The notes: generated by a model not told the origin, from the sequence alone. A DNA stretch of 64,000 nt from an uncultured Ectothiorhodospiraceae bacterium (GCA_913055615.1 CAJXKK010000002.1:62001-126000); one strand, 5' to 3'. Numbered from the stretch's first letter, positions 36,262-45,822 are shown. Numbers and translations are program-made.

Positions 36262-37650
36262 ATGAGCGCCAGCGGATTCCGTACCGAACGTGACAGCATG
36301 GGTGAACTCAAAGTCCCCGCCGATGCCCATTATGGCGCGCAGACCCAGCGCGCCGTGGACAATTTCCCGATCAGCGGCATCACGATGCCGTTCCCCGTCA
36401 TTCGCGCCATCGGCCTGATCAAACGGGCCTGCGCCCAGGTCAACACCGAGTTCGGGCTGCTCGATCCGGACATCGCCGCGTCGATCCGCGAGGCGGCGGA
36501 TCGCGTGAGCGGCGGGCAGATGGCCGGTCAGTTTCCGGTCGATGTCTTCCAGACCGGCTCCGGCACCAGCTCCAACATGAACGTCAATGAGGTGCTGGCG
36601 CATGTGGCGACCGAAATCGGCGGGCAGACGGTGCACCCCAACGATCACGTCAATATGGGGCAGAGCTCCAATGACGTCTTCCCGACCGCGATCCATGTCG
36701 CCGCCTGCCTGGAGATCCATGAGCGCCTGCTGCCGGCCATGGATCATCTCGCCGAGACGATCGAGCGCCGGGCCGAAGAACTGGACGGTCACGTCAAGAC
36801 CGGCCGCACGCACCTGATGGATGCGATGCCGGTGACGATCGGCCAGGAGCTGTCCGGGTGGGCGGCCCAGGTGCGCCACGGGGCCGAGCGGATCCGCGCG
36901 TCGCTGCCGCGCCTGGAGGCGTTGACGCAGGGCGGCACCGCGGTCGGTACCGGCATCAACGCGTCCGAGGGCTTCGGTCCGCGGGTGGCGGCCGAACTGC
37001 GTTCGGTCACCGGCGTGGCCTTCACCAGCATGGACAACTATTTCGAGGGCCAGAGCAGCCAGGACGCGGCCGTCGAGATGAGCGGGCAGCTCAAGACCTA
37101 CGCGACCAGCCTGATGAAGATCGCCAATGATCTGCGGTGGATGAACAGCGGCCCGCTGGCCGGGCTCGGCGAGATCTCGCTGGTACCGCTGCAGCCCGGT
37201 TCGAGCATCATGCCGGGCAAGGTCAATCCGGTGATCCCCGAGTCGGTGGCGATGGTCGGGGCCCAGGTGACCGGCAACGACGCGACCATCGCGGTCGCGG
37301 GGCAGTCCGGCAATTTCCAGCTCAACGTCATGCTGCCGGTGATCGCCTACAACCTGCTGCAGAGCATCGAACTGCTGACCAATTCGAGCGCCGTACTGGC
37401 CGACAAGGCCATCGCCGGATTCACCGTCAACGACGATAAACTGCGCGAGGCGCTGGATAAAAACCCCATCCTGGTGACGGCGCTGAACGCCGTGATCGGC
37501 TACGAGCAGGGTGCGGCCATCGCGAAGAAGGCGTACGCGGATGGCCGGCCGCTGATCGAGGTCGCGCGGGAGATGACCGAGCTCTCCGAGGAGGAACTGA
37601 GGTCACTGCTCGATCCAGCGCGGCTGACCGCCGGGGGCCTGGTCAAGTGA
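36262..37650 (+). CDS. fumC: Class II fumarate hydratase
   Basis: FumC interconverts fumarate and malate in the TCA cycle and is iron-independent. The 462-residue protein has FRTERDSMGELKVPADAHYG, FQTGSGTSSNMNVNEVLA, QSSNDVFPTAIHV and the signature GSSIMPGKVNPVIPESV with the catalytic Ser loop. AAGGAG lies 11 bases before the ATG at 36262. It is divergent from purB. Confidence 0.97.
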   Translation: MSASGFRTERDSMGELKVPADAHYGAQTQRAVDNFPISGITMPFPVIRAIGLIKRACAQVNTEFGLLDPDIAASIREAADRVSGGQMAGQFPVDVFQTGSGTSSNMNVNEVLAHVATEIGGQTVHPNDHVNMGQSSNDVFPTAIHVAACLEIHERLLPAMDHLAETIERRAEELDGHVKTGRTHLMDAMPVTIGQELSGWAAQVRHGAERIRASLPRLEALTQGGTAVGTGINASEGFGPRVAAELRSVTGVAFTSMDNYFEGQSSQDAAVEMSGQLKTYATSLMKIANDLRWMNSGPLAGLGEISLVPLQPGSSIMPGKVNPVIPESVAMVGAQVTGNDATIAVAGQSGNFQLNVMLPVIAYNLLQSIELLTNSSAVLADKAIAGFTVNDDKLREALDKNPILVTALNAVIGYEQGAAIAKKAYADGRPLIEVAREMTELSEEELRSLLDPARLTAGGLVK

Positions 37651-37675
37651 TTGCCGGGATGCGCATCGCCGGTTC

Positions 37676-38284
37676 ATGAGCCGGGCGGAGGGTATTCACG
37701 AATTCTGGTTCGGGGCACTCGACGCGAGCGGCCGCCCCGAGCCGGATCGTCCCGCCCGCTGGTTCACGGCCGACGAGGCATTCGACGCGGAGGTCCGCGG
37801 CCGCTTCGAGGCGGACCTGCGCAACGCCGCCGGTGGGCGTCTGGGGCGCTGGGAGCGGACACCGCGCGGCGCGCTCGCGCTCATCCTCCTGTTCGACCAG
37901 TTCCCCCGCAACATGTACCGCGGAACCGCGCGGGCCTTCCTGTTCGACGAGAGCGCCCGGGCGGTGCTGGACCGGGCGTTGCCGCCGGAATGCATCGATG
38001 GCCTGTGGCCGATCGAGCGGGTGTTCGCATGGATGCCGCTGGAGCACGCCGAGGACCGCGACTGCCAGGCGCGTTCGGTGGAATTGTTCGCCGGCCTGGC
38101 CGAGGAGGTCGATGCGAGCGAGCGCGGCCGGTATGAGGATTTCCTGCGGCATGCCGAACGCCATCGCGACGTGATCGAGCGCTTCGGTCGATTCCCGCAT
38201 CGCAATGCGATCCTCGGGCGCGAGAGCACGCCGGAGGAACTGGAGTGGCTGGCGGACGGGAAGCAGGACTGGGGGCAGGCGTAG
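37676..38284 (+). CDS. DUF924 family protein
   Basis: The 202-residue, mostly helical protein has the family pattern IHEFWFGALD near the start, RWFTADEAFDAEVRGRFE, GALALILLFDQFPRNMYRG, FAWMPLEHAEDRDCQ and HRDVIERFGRFPHRNAILGR. The family is TPR-like and of unknown biochemical role. The ATG lies 25 bases after fumC, so co-transcription is possible. It converges on rlmM. Confidence 0.92.
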   Translation: MSRAEGIHEFWFGALDASGRPEPDRPARWFTADEAFDAEVRGRFEADLRNAAGGRLGRWERTPRGALALILLFDQFPRNMYRGTARAFLFDESARAVLDRALPPECIDGLWPIERVFAWMPLEHAEDRDCQARSVELFAGLAEEVDASERGRYEDFLRHAERHRDVIERFGRFPHRNAILGRESTPEELEWLADGKQDWGQA

Positions 38285-38299
38285 CCGCCTCGGGACCGG

Positions 38300-39373
38300 T
38301 CAGCGTGTCAGCGGTGCACGCGTGACGAAGAGCGTGATCTCCTCCCGATCGTGGTAGAGCTGATTCGCCAGCAGGCGACCATCCCCGGGTAATGCGGCCG
38401 CGATCGTCTCGAGCTGGCGGGCCACCGTCTGCCAGCGCTGTTTCATGGGCAGTTTGAGATTCACGATGGCGTGGCGGCAATCGCCGCGCGACAGCCACTC
38501 GGCCAGCAGCCGCGCGATCCGGTGCGGGCGCTCCACCATGTCGCAGACGAGCCAGTCCACTGGCCGCCGGGGCCGGTACCGGAACCCGTCCTCGGTCCGG
38601 TGTTCGACGCGGGGGTCTTCCTGCAGTGGGCCTGCGAGTGGCCCGTTGTCGACGGCGGTGACCGTCACGCCGTAATTCCGCAGCAGCCAGGTCCAGCCGC
38701 CGGGCGCCGCCCCTAGATCGACGGCGGTCCGTCCCGGGCGCAGCCATGCGGCGCGCTCGTCATCGTTCAGGAACCGTGCGATCGCCTCGTCGAGCTTCAT
38801 CACGGATCGGCTCGGCGCCTGGCGGTGTGCTCGCAGGCGGGGTATGCCCAGCGGCCAGGGCGCGGAATTGGCCGGGTCGGACAGGCCGAGCAGGGCGGTA
38901 CCGCCGTCGAGCAGGGCGCAGTGCAGTATCGGCCCTTCTCCGTCGGATGCGATGCCCGGTGCCTTCGCGATGGCGGCCTCGAGCGGGCGGGCGAGGGCGC
39001 GGGCGAGGCGTGCCAGCGGGCGCCCCGAGTCCGTGTCCGGGTACTCGATCCGCACGGCGCTCACCGACCGTGGTATGGCCGCCGCCGCGCGGGCGAGTGG
39101 CGCTACGCGGTCGTCCGGTGGCAATCCCCGGCATACGGCGAACCGGGCGAACCACTGGCGCGTGAAGACGAGTTGCCGGAAAGACAGCTCCCGGGCCAGT
39201 GCCGGCAGCCGATCCGCGGGGGTCGGGTGGAACTCGACCAGGCCCTCCGCGGTCCGGCACCAGCCACCGACACCCGCCGCCGCGGCCCGCTCCACCAGCT
39301 CGGCCGCACAGTCGGATTCCATGCCTGCGCGGGTCCACGCACATACCGCATCACTGGAGTCGATCGGCCACAT
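38300..39373 (-). CDS. rlmM: 23S rRNA (cytidine-2'-O)-methyltransferase RlmM
   Basis: RlmM 2'-O-methylates C2498 in the peptidyl-transferase region of 23S rRNA in E. coli. The 357-residue protein has an N-terminal THUMP-like region and a C-terminal FtsJ/RrmJ-fold domain. That domain has the SAM motif TAVDLGAAPGGWTWLLRNYG, the catalytic Lys in PSRSVMKLDEAI, the Asp in DWLVCDMVERP and the Lys in VNLKLPMKQRW. The ATG at 39373 starts the conserved protein; the upstream in-frame region is not conserved-looking. Confidence 0.93.
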   Translation of the reverse strand: MWPIDSSDAVCAWTRAGMESDCAAELVERAAAAGVGGWCRTAEGLVEFHPTPADRLPALARELSFRQLVFTRQWFARFAVCRGLPPDDRVAPLARAAAAIPRSVSAVRIEYPDTDSGRPLARLARALARPLEAAIAKAPGIASDGEGPILHCALLDGGTALLGLSDPANSAPWPLGIPRLRAHRQAPSRSVMKLDEAIARFLNDDERAAWLRPGRTAVDLGAAPGGWTWLLRNYGVTVTAVDNGPLAGPLQEDPRVEHRTEDGFRYRPRRPVDWLVCDMVERPHRIARLLAEWLSRGDCRHAIVNLKLPMKQRWQTVARQLETIAAALPGDGRLLANQLYHDREEITLFVTRAPLTR

Positions 39374-39524
39374 CGGCGCGACTCTGGCACAGGCGACCAT
39401 GCGATTCCATGCGTGTGCTGGACGCAATCCGGTACGATACTGTCCGCGTGGGCCAGCAGGCATCTGGTTTACACTGACAACGACTATCGCCCCTTGTCAT
39501 TCCATCGAATCCACAGGAGCACCC

Positions 39525-39851
39525 ATGACCGCATCGAAACGCAATGCAATTCTTGCCGCCGGCATGACCGCTGTGCTCGGGGGCTGCAGTTTCGTCACCG
39601 TCGATCCTGAGGCGGAGGACGTGCTCGTCCTGGAAGCGGACCGCACGAAGGACTGCGAACGGCTCGGACAGACCCGTGTGTCCGTGGCCACCAAGATCGG
39701 TTTTATCAAACGCGGTAAACCGGCCATCAGCGAGAATCTCGAGACCCTCGCGCGCAACAGCGCCGCGGAAATGGGCGGTGACACAATCACCGCTGAGACC
39801 GAAGTCAGCAATGGCAAGCAGACGTTCGGCATCTTTGACTGCGTGAAGTAA
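39525..39851 (+). CDS. DUF4156 lipoprotein
   Basis: The 108-residue lipoprotein has a signal with lipobox LGGC (Cys about residue 21). The mature part, CERLGQTRVSVATKIGF through LARNSAAEMGGDTITAETEV and ending GIFDC, fits the DUF4156 pattern (two conserved cysteines and an N-x-A-x-x-x-G-G-x-x-I motif). The function is unknown. AGGAG precedes the ATG at 39525. thiD starts six bases later. Confidence 0.88.
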   Translation: MTASKRNAILAAGMTAVLGGCSFVTVDPEAEDVLVLEADRTKDCERLGQTRVSVATKIGFIKRGKPAISENLETLARNSAAEMGGDTITAETEVSNGKQTFGIFDCVK

Positions 39852-39857
39852 CGCGCG

Positions 39858-40703
39858 ATGGCACATGAGCGTATTCCGAACGTCCTGTCGATCGCCGGGT
39901 CGGATCCGTCGGGCGGTGCCGGTGTCCAGGCCGACCTGAAGGCCCTGTCGGCGCTGGGCGCCTACGGGATGTGCGCCGTAACGGCGCTGACCGCACAGAA
40001 CACGACCGGGGTGCGTGGCGTCTCGGGTGTGGATCCGGCCTTCCTGCGCGATCAGATCGATGCCGTGTTCGACGATGTGCGCGTCGATGCCGTCAAGATC
40101 GGCATGGTGGGCAGCGCGGCCTCGGTCAAGGCCGTGGCGGAGTGCCTGGAGCGTTACCGCCCGCCCCTGGTGGTCGTCGATCCGGTCATGGTCGCCAAAA
40201 GCGGTGACCGCCTGATCGACGATGCGGCGGTCGATGCTCTGCGCGAACGGTTGCTGCCGCTGGCCAGCGTGATCACCCCGAATCTGCCGGAGACCGCCGT
40301 TTTGCTCGAGGACCGCCATGCGCCCGCGAGGACCGACGACATGGAGGCGGCGGGCATGCGCCTGCTCGACCTGGGTGCGCGGGCGGCCCTGGTAAAGGGA
40401 GGGCACCTGGACGGCGACGCGGTTACGGATGTGCTCTGCGAGCCGGCGGGAACGCGGACGTACGGCTCGGAGCGCGTGCGCACCGCCAACACGCACGGGA
40501 CGGGGTGCACGCTGTCCTCCGCGATCGCGGCGCTGGCGCCGGCGTCGGGCTCGATGGCGGAGGCGGTCGAGGCCGCCCGACGCTATCTCGTGATGGCGCT
40601 CGGGGCGGCCGATCGGCTGTCCGTCGGTCAAGGCTGTGGTCCGGTGCACCACTTCGTGGATCTGTGGGCGAATGATCCGGCGCGGCGCTGGCTCGAGAAC
40701 TGA
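39858..40703 (+). CDS. thiD: Hydroxymethylpyrimidine/phosphomethylpyrimidine kinase
   Basis: ThiD phosphorylates HMP twice for thiamine synthesis. The 281-residue ribokinase-fold protein shows VLSIAGSDPSGGAGVQADLK, AVTALTAQNTTGV, DAVKIGMVGS, VVVDPVMVAKSGDRLI and the C-terminal anion-hole motif NTHGTGCTLSSAIAA. No TPP riboswitch is seen upstream; the gene follows the DUF4156 lipoprotein gene directly. Confidence 0.96.
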   Translation: MAHERIPNVLSIAGSDPSGGAGVQADLKALSALGAYGMCAVTALTAQNTTGVRGVSGVDPAFLRDQIDAVFDDVRVDAVKIGMVGSAASVKAVAECLERYRPPLVVVDPVMVAKSGDRLIDDAAVDALRERLLPLASVITPNLPETAVLLEDRHAPARTDDMEAAGMRLLDLGARAALVKGGHLDGDAVTDVLCEPAGTRTYGSERVRTANTHGTGCTLSSAIAALAPASGSMAEAVEAARRYLVMALGAADRLSVGQGCGPVHHFVDLWANDPARRWLEN

Positions 40704-40735
40704 TCGAGCCGCGCCCTGGATCACCTGAGTGCCGC

Positions 40736-41311
40736 TCAGCGCGTCTGCCGTGCGCCGGAGCGGGCCGGGAATGTGCGCACCTCGCGAAAGCGCCGCCAGT
40801 CTCCCGGTTCGGCACGGGTATAAAGGGCGATCCGCTCGAGGGTTACCGGTATGTGTGCCGCATATTGGTCTATCCATATCGCGAGTGCCCGTTGCCAGGC
40901 CGCATCGGTCCGCCGCGGCGGGCGTCCGAGCGTCACGTGCGGGCGTACCGGCCGCTCTTCCGCCGCCAGTCCCGCCGCCGCGCGGACCTCGTTGCGCCAT
41001 GCCGCGATGCAGTGGGTGAGTGGACTTTTTTCGGCCCCGATATCGAGATCGAGTCCCAGCGCCGAGGGCCTGCGTGGCGGGCCGAATACCGCCCGCGGTC
41101 CGATGGTCGCCGGCAGCGGCAGGGCATCACCGGTGTCGAGCCGTGCCCACGCGTCCAGGGCGCGCCGCTCCCCGATCGCACCGAGGAATGCGACCGTCAC
41201 GTGGAGATCCGCGGGGGCGAATGCGCGCGTCCCCGCAGGCAACCGGGTCAGTTCCTCGCGTGGCAGCGACGCCGCCGGGAACGGCAGTGCGATAAACCAG
41301 TTCGCCTCCAT
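40736..41311 (-). CDS. thpR: RNA 2',3'-cyclic phosphodiesterase (2H family)
   Basis: ThpR opens 2',3'-cyclic phosphates on RNA ends. This 191-residue protein carries the two catalytic histidine motifs of 2H phosphoesterases: DLHVTVAFLGAIG (about residue 36) and RPHVTLGRP (about residue 126). The start is the ATG at 41311 (MEANWFIALPFP). It converges on thiD and is divergent from the membrane protein gene at 41362 across 50 bases. Confidence 0.93.
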   Translation of the reverse strand: MEANWFIALPFPAASLPREELTRLPAGTRAFAPADLHVTVAFLGAIGERRALDAWARLDTGDALPLPATIGPRAVFGPPRRPSALGLDLDIGAEKSPLTHCIAAWRNEVRAAAGLAAEERPVRPHVTLGRPPRRTDAAWQRALAIWIDQYAAHIPVTLERIALYTRAEPGDWRRFREVRTFPARSGARQTR

Positions 41312-41361
41312 GGGGATACCGACCTCGTGTTTATGGAACCGTTGGTACTGTACGCTCACGG

Positions 41362-42204
41362 GTGGCCTATCCGAATACGGCTGAGGACGGGCTGGATGAT
41401 GAATCGGCACCGGCGGCAAGCGAGGGGAGCGTCAACGTGGTGGTAACGATCCACGCCCGCGGTGCGGAACGGGGCACGCAATGGCTGCGTGGTGGATGGC
41501 GCCTGTTCATCGCCGCGCCCGGGATGTGGATTGTCCTGACGATCGTATTCCTGCTCATATTCATCATGCTCAATCTGGTCCCGGTCATCGGTATGCTCCT
41601 CGCCCTGGTGCTGGCGCCGGCGCTGTCAGGTGGCGTGCTGCTCGCGGCCCGGGACGCCGATGCCGGCCGGCCGCTGGATCTCGGGCGGCTGTTCGAACCG
41701 CTGCTCACGCAGGGCGTGCGCGGGGACATCGTCATCCTGGGGCTGCTGTACGCCGGTGCCCATGTGGCGGCGGCCGTGGTCAGCATGCTGTTGCTGCTCG
41801 TGACCGCCGACCTCTCTGCACTCGATCCCGGGCAGTTGTCCGGCCATGTTGGGGTCGATCCGGGCAGTGCCGCGTCCATGGGACTCGGCGTGCTGTTCGC
41901 CTGCCTGATCTGGTTAGCGCTGGGCGTGGCGGTCATGGTCGTATTCTTCTATGCGATCCCGCTGATCGTGCTGGCAGCCCTGCCGCCGATCCATGCGATC
42001 GGCCAGGGCGTACGGGGACTGCTGCGGAACGCGCTGCCCCTGCTGGTGCTGGGCCTGGTCTGGACCGTCCTCGCGCTGCTGGCGTCACTGCCGATGATGC
42101 TGGGCTGGCTCGTGCTCTGGCCGGTCACCTGGGCGGCGTGGTACACGAGCTACCGCGATATCTTTGACCCGGCGGAAGTGATCCCGGGCGTCAGCGGGGA
42201 TTGA
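41362..42204 (+). CDS. BPSS1780-like multi-spanning membrane protein
   Basis: The 280-residue protein has a hydrophilic N-terminal 45 residues, the motif GAERGTQWLRGGWRLFIAAPG, and five to six membrane helices (about residues 52-92, 115-145, 175-205 and 220-262). The tail WAAWYTSYRDIF is conserved in BPSS1780-type proteins, a family without an assigned function. The start is GTG at 41362; the region contains no strong ribosome-binding site. Confidence 0.8.
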   Translation: MAYPNTAEDGLDDESAPAASEGSVNVVVTIHARGAERGTQWLRGGWRLFIAAPGMWIVLTIVFLLIFIMLNLVPVIGMLLALVLAPALSGGVLLAARDADAGRPLDLGRLFEPLLTQGVRGDIVILGLLYAGAHVAAAVVSMLLLLVTADLSALDPGQLSGHVGVDPGSAASMGLGVLFACLIWLALGVAVMVVFFYAIPLIVLAALPPIHAIGQGVRGLLRNALPLLVLGLVWTVLALLASLPMMLGWLVLWPVTWAAWYTSYRDIFDPAEVIPGVSGD

Positions 42205-42227
42205 ATCCAGTGGCCCACATGGCCCAC

Positions 42228-42236
42228 TAAGGAGGT
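42228..42236 (+). promoter_or_regulatory. Full-consensus Shine-Dalgarno sequence before the glycosidase-like gene
   Basis: TAAGGAGGT, a perfect match to the 16S anti-Shine-Dalgarno, ends four bases before the ATG at 42241. Most other genes here have partial sites, so this gene is probably translated efficiently. A tandem nine-base repeat TGGCCCACA/TGGCCCACT lies just upstream. Confidence 0.8.
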
Positions 42237-42240
42237 CGAT

Positions 42241-44490
42241 ATGGCATGGCGCTGGTTGCCATGGCGAGCGATCGTGCGTCGTGCGGCGCACGCGTACGGT
42301 GTCATCGACCCGCTCAGGGTCATGGCCCGCCTGCGCCGTTTCTCGCAGCCATCGGAGGTCGCGGAGCCGCTGGAATTGCTGCGCGCCGGCCTCGTCTTCC
42401 ATGCCCGTGGTCTCGTCAACACCAAGGCGATCCAGCACAACCTGGACTGGGTCTGGCCGTACTGGGTCGTGCGCCAGTTCGATCCGGGCGATGCTTCGTT
42501 CATTCCCCGGGCGTTTTCGTTCTCCCACGTCAATCTGACTCACCGCAACTGGACCGCTGTGGGCCTGCCGGACTGCCCGCACTATCCGATCGTCGACCCG
42601 CGCGGGTTATGGACGCCGCTGCATGATGGCTGGTCGATCGACTGCTGGATCGTCGCGGCCGACGGCAATCACCTGCTGCCGGCGCAGTGTCATGAGGCGC
42701 AGCAGTCGCAGGACACCAGGGCCGGACTGACCGTGGATACGGCGCTCAGCGCCGGGCCGCGACGGCTCGAGCTGCATGCAAGCGTTGAGCGCATCGACGG
42801 TCGCGCGTGGGCGCTGCTCGACATAACGGCCCGAGGCCGTGCGGGGGACCGCCTCGCGCTCTCCGTGCGCCCCTACAACCCGGAAGGCATCCAGTTCATC
42901 GACACCCTGCACCCGGCCCCTGAAGGCCGTGGTTTTCGGGTCAACGACCTGAGCGATGTCGAATTGGACCCGGCACCCGCGGACCTGCGTTTTCGCAGCT
43001 ATCGTGAGGGGGATGTATTCCACACGCTGGACGGCGATGTCGCGGCGAACCGTGAGGGCCTGCACTGCCCGGTGGGCATGGCGACCGGGGCCGCCCTGTA
43101 TCCCATGCCGGAGGGCGAGCGGCGGCTGCGTGCCCGGGTCGCGCTCGACGAGGCGCCCCTGCCGCACGGGCGGCGGTGCACCTGGGCCGACGCCCATACG
43201 GACGCGGCCACAGTCGAGATCCCGGACACCTGGCTGCAGCAGCTGTTCGAGGCCGCGCGCACGAGCCTCGTCCTGCATTCGGTCGACGAGATCGTGCCGG
43301 GGCCCTACACCTATCGCCGCTTCTGGTTCCGCGACGCCTGCCTGATCCTCCATGCGCTGCTGGCGGGCGGCTACATCGATCGCGCCCGGCGGGCACTGGA
43401 AGGCTTCCCCGATCGCCAGCGCGCTACCGGGTACTTCCAGTCGCAGGAGGGCGAATGGGACTCCAATGGCCAGGTCCTGTGGGCCTACGGCCGTTTCCAG
43501 GCGATGACCGGGGAGTCATTGCCGGCGCCCTGGCTCGACGCCATGGAGCGCGGCTGCCGCTGGATCCGGCGCAAACGCCTGCGGGCCGATGCGGGGCCCG
43601 GTATCGCGGGCCTGCTGCCGGCCGGCTTCAGCGCGGAGCACCTGGGCCCGAACGACTATTATTACTGGGATGACTGGTGGGCCCTGGCCGGGCTGCAGGA
43701 GGCCGCGCGCGTGCTCGCCGATGCCGGGCGGGAACATGCGGCCGGGCGCGCCCGCGCGGAGGCGGAGTCGCTGCGGCAGGCGATCCACCGGAGCATTGAG
43801 CGGATTCCGCACGAGCGCAGTGGTGGCGGCATGCCGGCGGCACCGGAGCGGCGCATGGATGCCGGCGCCATCGGCTCGCTGGTTGCGGATTATCCGTTGC
43901 GCCTGCTCCCGGCCGGTGATCCGTGGACACTGGCGACGGTGGATTACCTTGAGCGCGATTCCTTTTTTGACGGCGGGTTCTTCCAGAACATGATCCATTC
44001 GGGTGTCAACGCCTATCTGACGCTGGATATCGCCCAGAGCCTGCTGCGGGCGGGGCAGCCGGAGCGGGCGTGGCCCATGATCCGCCGCGTGGCCGAGCTG
44101 GCGTCCAGCACCGGCCACTGGCCCGAGGCCATCCATCCACGCACGGGCGGTGGCTGCATGGGCGACGGCCAGCATGTCTGGGCCGCGGCCGAGTGGTTCA
44201 TGATCATCCGCAGCCTGTTCGTGCGTGAGGAGGGCGACAGCCTCGTGATCGCCAGCGGTCTGCCGCCCGAGTGGCTGCAAAGCGGTCAATGGCTGCGCTT
44301 CGGTCCGACCTGGACCGCCTGGGGCCAAGTCGAGGTCGCGGTGGATACCGCCGGTTCGGCGCCACGGGTGCATGTGCAAGGGCGCTGGCATGACCGCGCG
44401 CCGCGCACGATCGCCTGCCTGCCGGGCTGGATGGACACCGCGGTGCCGGCGGATGGTTCGGCCGTAGAGCCCGTGCCGGAACCGCAATGA
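42241..44490 (+). CDS. Six-hairpin glycosidase-like / debranching-type protein
   Basis: The 749-residue cytoplasmic protein has an N-terminal beta-rich half (about residues 1-320) and a C-terminal (alpha/alpha)6-barrel-like half. The latter has repeated helices such as YRRFWFRDACLILHALLAGG, GYFQSQEGEWDSNGQVLWAY, NDYYYWDDWWALAGLQEAAR and GGCMGDGQHVWAAAEWFMII. The acidic residues in FRDACL and QEGEWDSNGQ resemble catalytic carboxylates of glucoamylase/GH15-like and glycogen-debranching enzymes. No signal peptide is seen. It overlaps the glycosyltransferase gene by ATGA, so the pair likely works on one glycan or glycolipid; the substrate is unknown. Confidence 0.75.
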   Translation: MAWRWLPWRAIVRRAAHAYGVIDPLRVMARLRRFSQPSEVAEPLELLRAGLVFHARGLVNTKAIQHNLDWVWPYWVVRQFDPGDASFIPRAFSFSHVNLTHRNWTAVGLPDCPHYPIVDPRGLWTPLHDGWSIDCWIVAADGNHLLPAQCHEAQQSQDTRAGLTVDTALSAGPRRLELHASVERIDGRAWALLDITARGRAGDRLALSVRPYNPEGIQFIDTLHPAPEGRGFRVNDLSDVELDPAPADLRFRSYREGDVFHTLDGDVAANREGLHCPVGMATGAALYPMPEGERRLRARVALDEAPLPHGRRCTWADAHTDAATVEIPDTWLQQLFEAARTSLVLHSVDEIVPGPYTYRRFWFRDACLILHALLAGGYIDRARRALEGFPDRQRATGYFQSQEGEWDSNGQVLWAYGRFQAMTGESLPAPWLDAMERGCRWIRRKRLRADAGPGIAGLLPAGFSAEHLGPNDYYYWDDWWALAGLQEAARVLADAGREHAAGRARAEAESLRQAIHRSIERIPHERSGGGMPAAPERRMDAGAIGSLVADYPLRLLPAGDPWTLATVDYLERDSFFDGGFFQNMIHSGVNAYLTLDIAQSLLRAGQPERAWPMIRRVAELASSTGHWPEAIHPRTGGGCMGDGQHVWAAAEWFMIIRSLFVREEGDSLVIASGLPPEWLQSGQWLRFGPTWTAWGQVEVAVDTAGSAPRVHVQGRWHDRAPRTIACLPGWMDTAVPADGSAVEPVPEPQ

Positions 44491-45773
44491 AGATCTGCAT
44501 GCTGACCAATACCTACCGGCCGCATGTCGGCGGTGTGGCGGGTTCGGTGTCCACCCTGGTCGAGGAGTGCCGCGCGGCGGGGCATGAGGTCCGCGTCGTC
44601 GCACCGGGTTTCCCGGGCGACGAGCATGAACCGGACCCGGGCATACTGCGCGTGCCGGCGTGGCAGCGTTTCAACGGCAGCGATTTCTCGGTGCCGGTAC
44701 CACTGCCACACCGGGTCGCGAAGGAGCTGGCCGATTTCCGGCCCGATATCGTCCACAGCCACCACCCGTTCCTGCTGGGCGACGCGGCACTGCGCTGGAG
44801 CTATGCCCATCACGTGCCGCTGATCTTCACGCACCACACCCTCTACGAGAACTACACCCACTACGTGCCGCTGGATTCGCCGGCCCTCAAGCGCTTCGTG
44901 ATCCACCTCGCCACCGCGTATGCGAACGGCTGTGACGCGGTGATCGCGCCCTCGCGGGGGATTGCCGATCTGTTGCGCTCGCGCGGGGTCGAGTCGCGCA
45001 TCGAGGTCATTCCCACCGGCATCGATACGCGGGCGTTCGCGGGGGCGGACGGCGATGAATTCCGGCGTGTGCGCGGCATACCCGCCGATGCCATGGTGCT
45101 GGGACACGTCGGCCGCCTCGCGCGGGAGAAGAATCTGGATTTCCTCGGCGAGGGTGTTGCCCGCTGGTTGGGCAACGGGGCGAACCGCTGGTTCCTGCTG
45201 GTTGGTGATGGCGCACGCAGTCAGGCCCTGCGCGAATTGTTCGAACGGGCAGGGGTGGGAGAGCGGGTCCTGATGACCGGCAAGCTCACCGGGTCGACGC
45301 TGTGCGACGCCTATGCCGCGATGAACGCCTTCGCCTTCACCTCGCTGACCGAGACCCAGGGCATGGTCGTCGCCGAGGCGATGGCCGCCCGGCTGCCCGT
45401 GATCGCGCTGGATGGGCCGGGTGTCGGGGATGTGGTGGTCGATGGGGATAACGGCCGGCTCCTTGGAACCAAAAGCAGGGTGGCCGATTTCGCCGCCGCC
45501 CTCGAGTCGGGAGTCAAAGAATCGGTGCTTGCCGGCTGGCGCCCGGCGGCACGCGAGACCGCGCAGGCATTCGATCGAAGTACCTGCGCGCAATCGGTCA
45601 TGGATCTGTACGCGGCGCTGGGTGGGCGGCGCGTGCGGGCCAGCCACGACCTGAATTGGTGGGACCGCCTGCGCGGGCGGGTCGAGGCGGAGTGGGAACT
45701 GATCTCCGCGCGGGCGGATTCCGCCAGTGGCACGTTCCGGGATCGTGATCACAAAGATGGTCGAGGTGCTTAG
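44487..45773 (+). CDS. GT4 family glycosyltransferase
   Basis: The 428-residue GT-B protein starts MKICMLTNTYRPHVGGVAGS and has IVHSHHPFLLGDAALRWSY, VIPTGIDTRAF, LGHVGRLAREKNLDF and the EX7E region SLTETQGMVVAEAMAARLPV. It resembles bacterial 1,2-diacylglycerol 3-glucosyltransferases and PimB/MshA-type enzymes, so the product could be a glycolipid or a glycosylated small molecule. The C-terminal about 45 residues are charged and unlike the family core. It overlaps the glycosidase-like gene, and two hairpins follow it. Confidence 0.85.
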   Translation: MKICMLTNTYRPHVGGVAGSVSTLVEECRAAGHEVRVVAPGFPGDEHEPDPGILRVPAWQRFNGSDFSVPVPLPHRVAKELADFRPDIVHSHHPFLLGDAALRWSYAHHVPLIFTHHTLYENYTHYVPLDSPALKRFVIHLATAYANGCDAVIAPSRGIADLLRSRGVESRIEVIPTGIDTRAFAGADGDEFRRVRGIPADAMVLGHVGRLAREKNLDFLGEGVARWLGNGANRWFLLVGDGARSQALRELFERAGVGERVLMTGKLTGSTLCDAYAAMNAFAFTSLTETQGMVVAEAMAARLPVIALDGPGVGDVVVDGDNGRLLGTKSRVADFAAALESGVKESVLAGWRPAARETAQAFDRSTCAQSVMDLYAALGGRRVRASHDLNWWDRLRGRVEAEWELISARADSASGTFRDRDHKDGRGA

Positions 45774-45822
45774 CGTCGGCAGCGCGATCGTTTTCCTGCT
45801 GCCGGCATTTGCCACCGGTGGG

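Noticed and set aside
39852-39857. TPP riboswitch before thiD
   Set aside because: Only six bases separate the DUF4156 lipoprotein gene from thiD, and no thi-box was recognised upstream of that gene.
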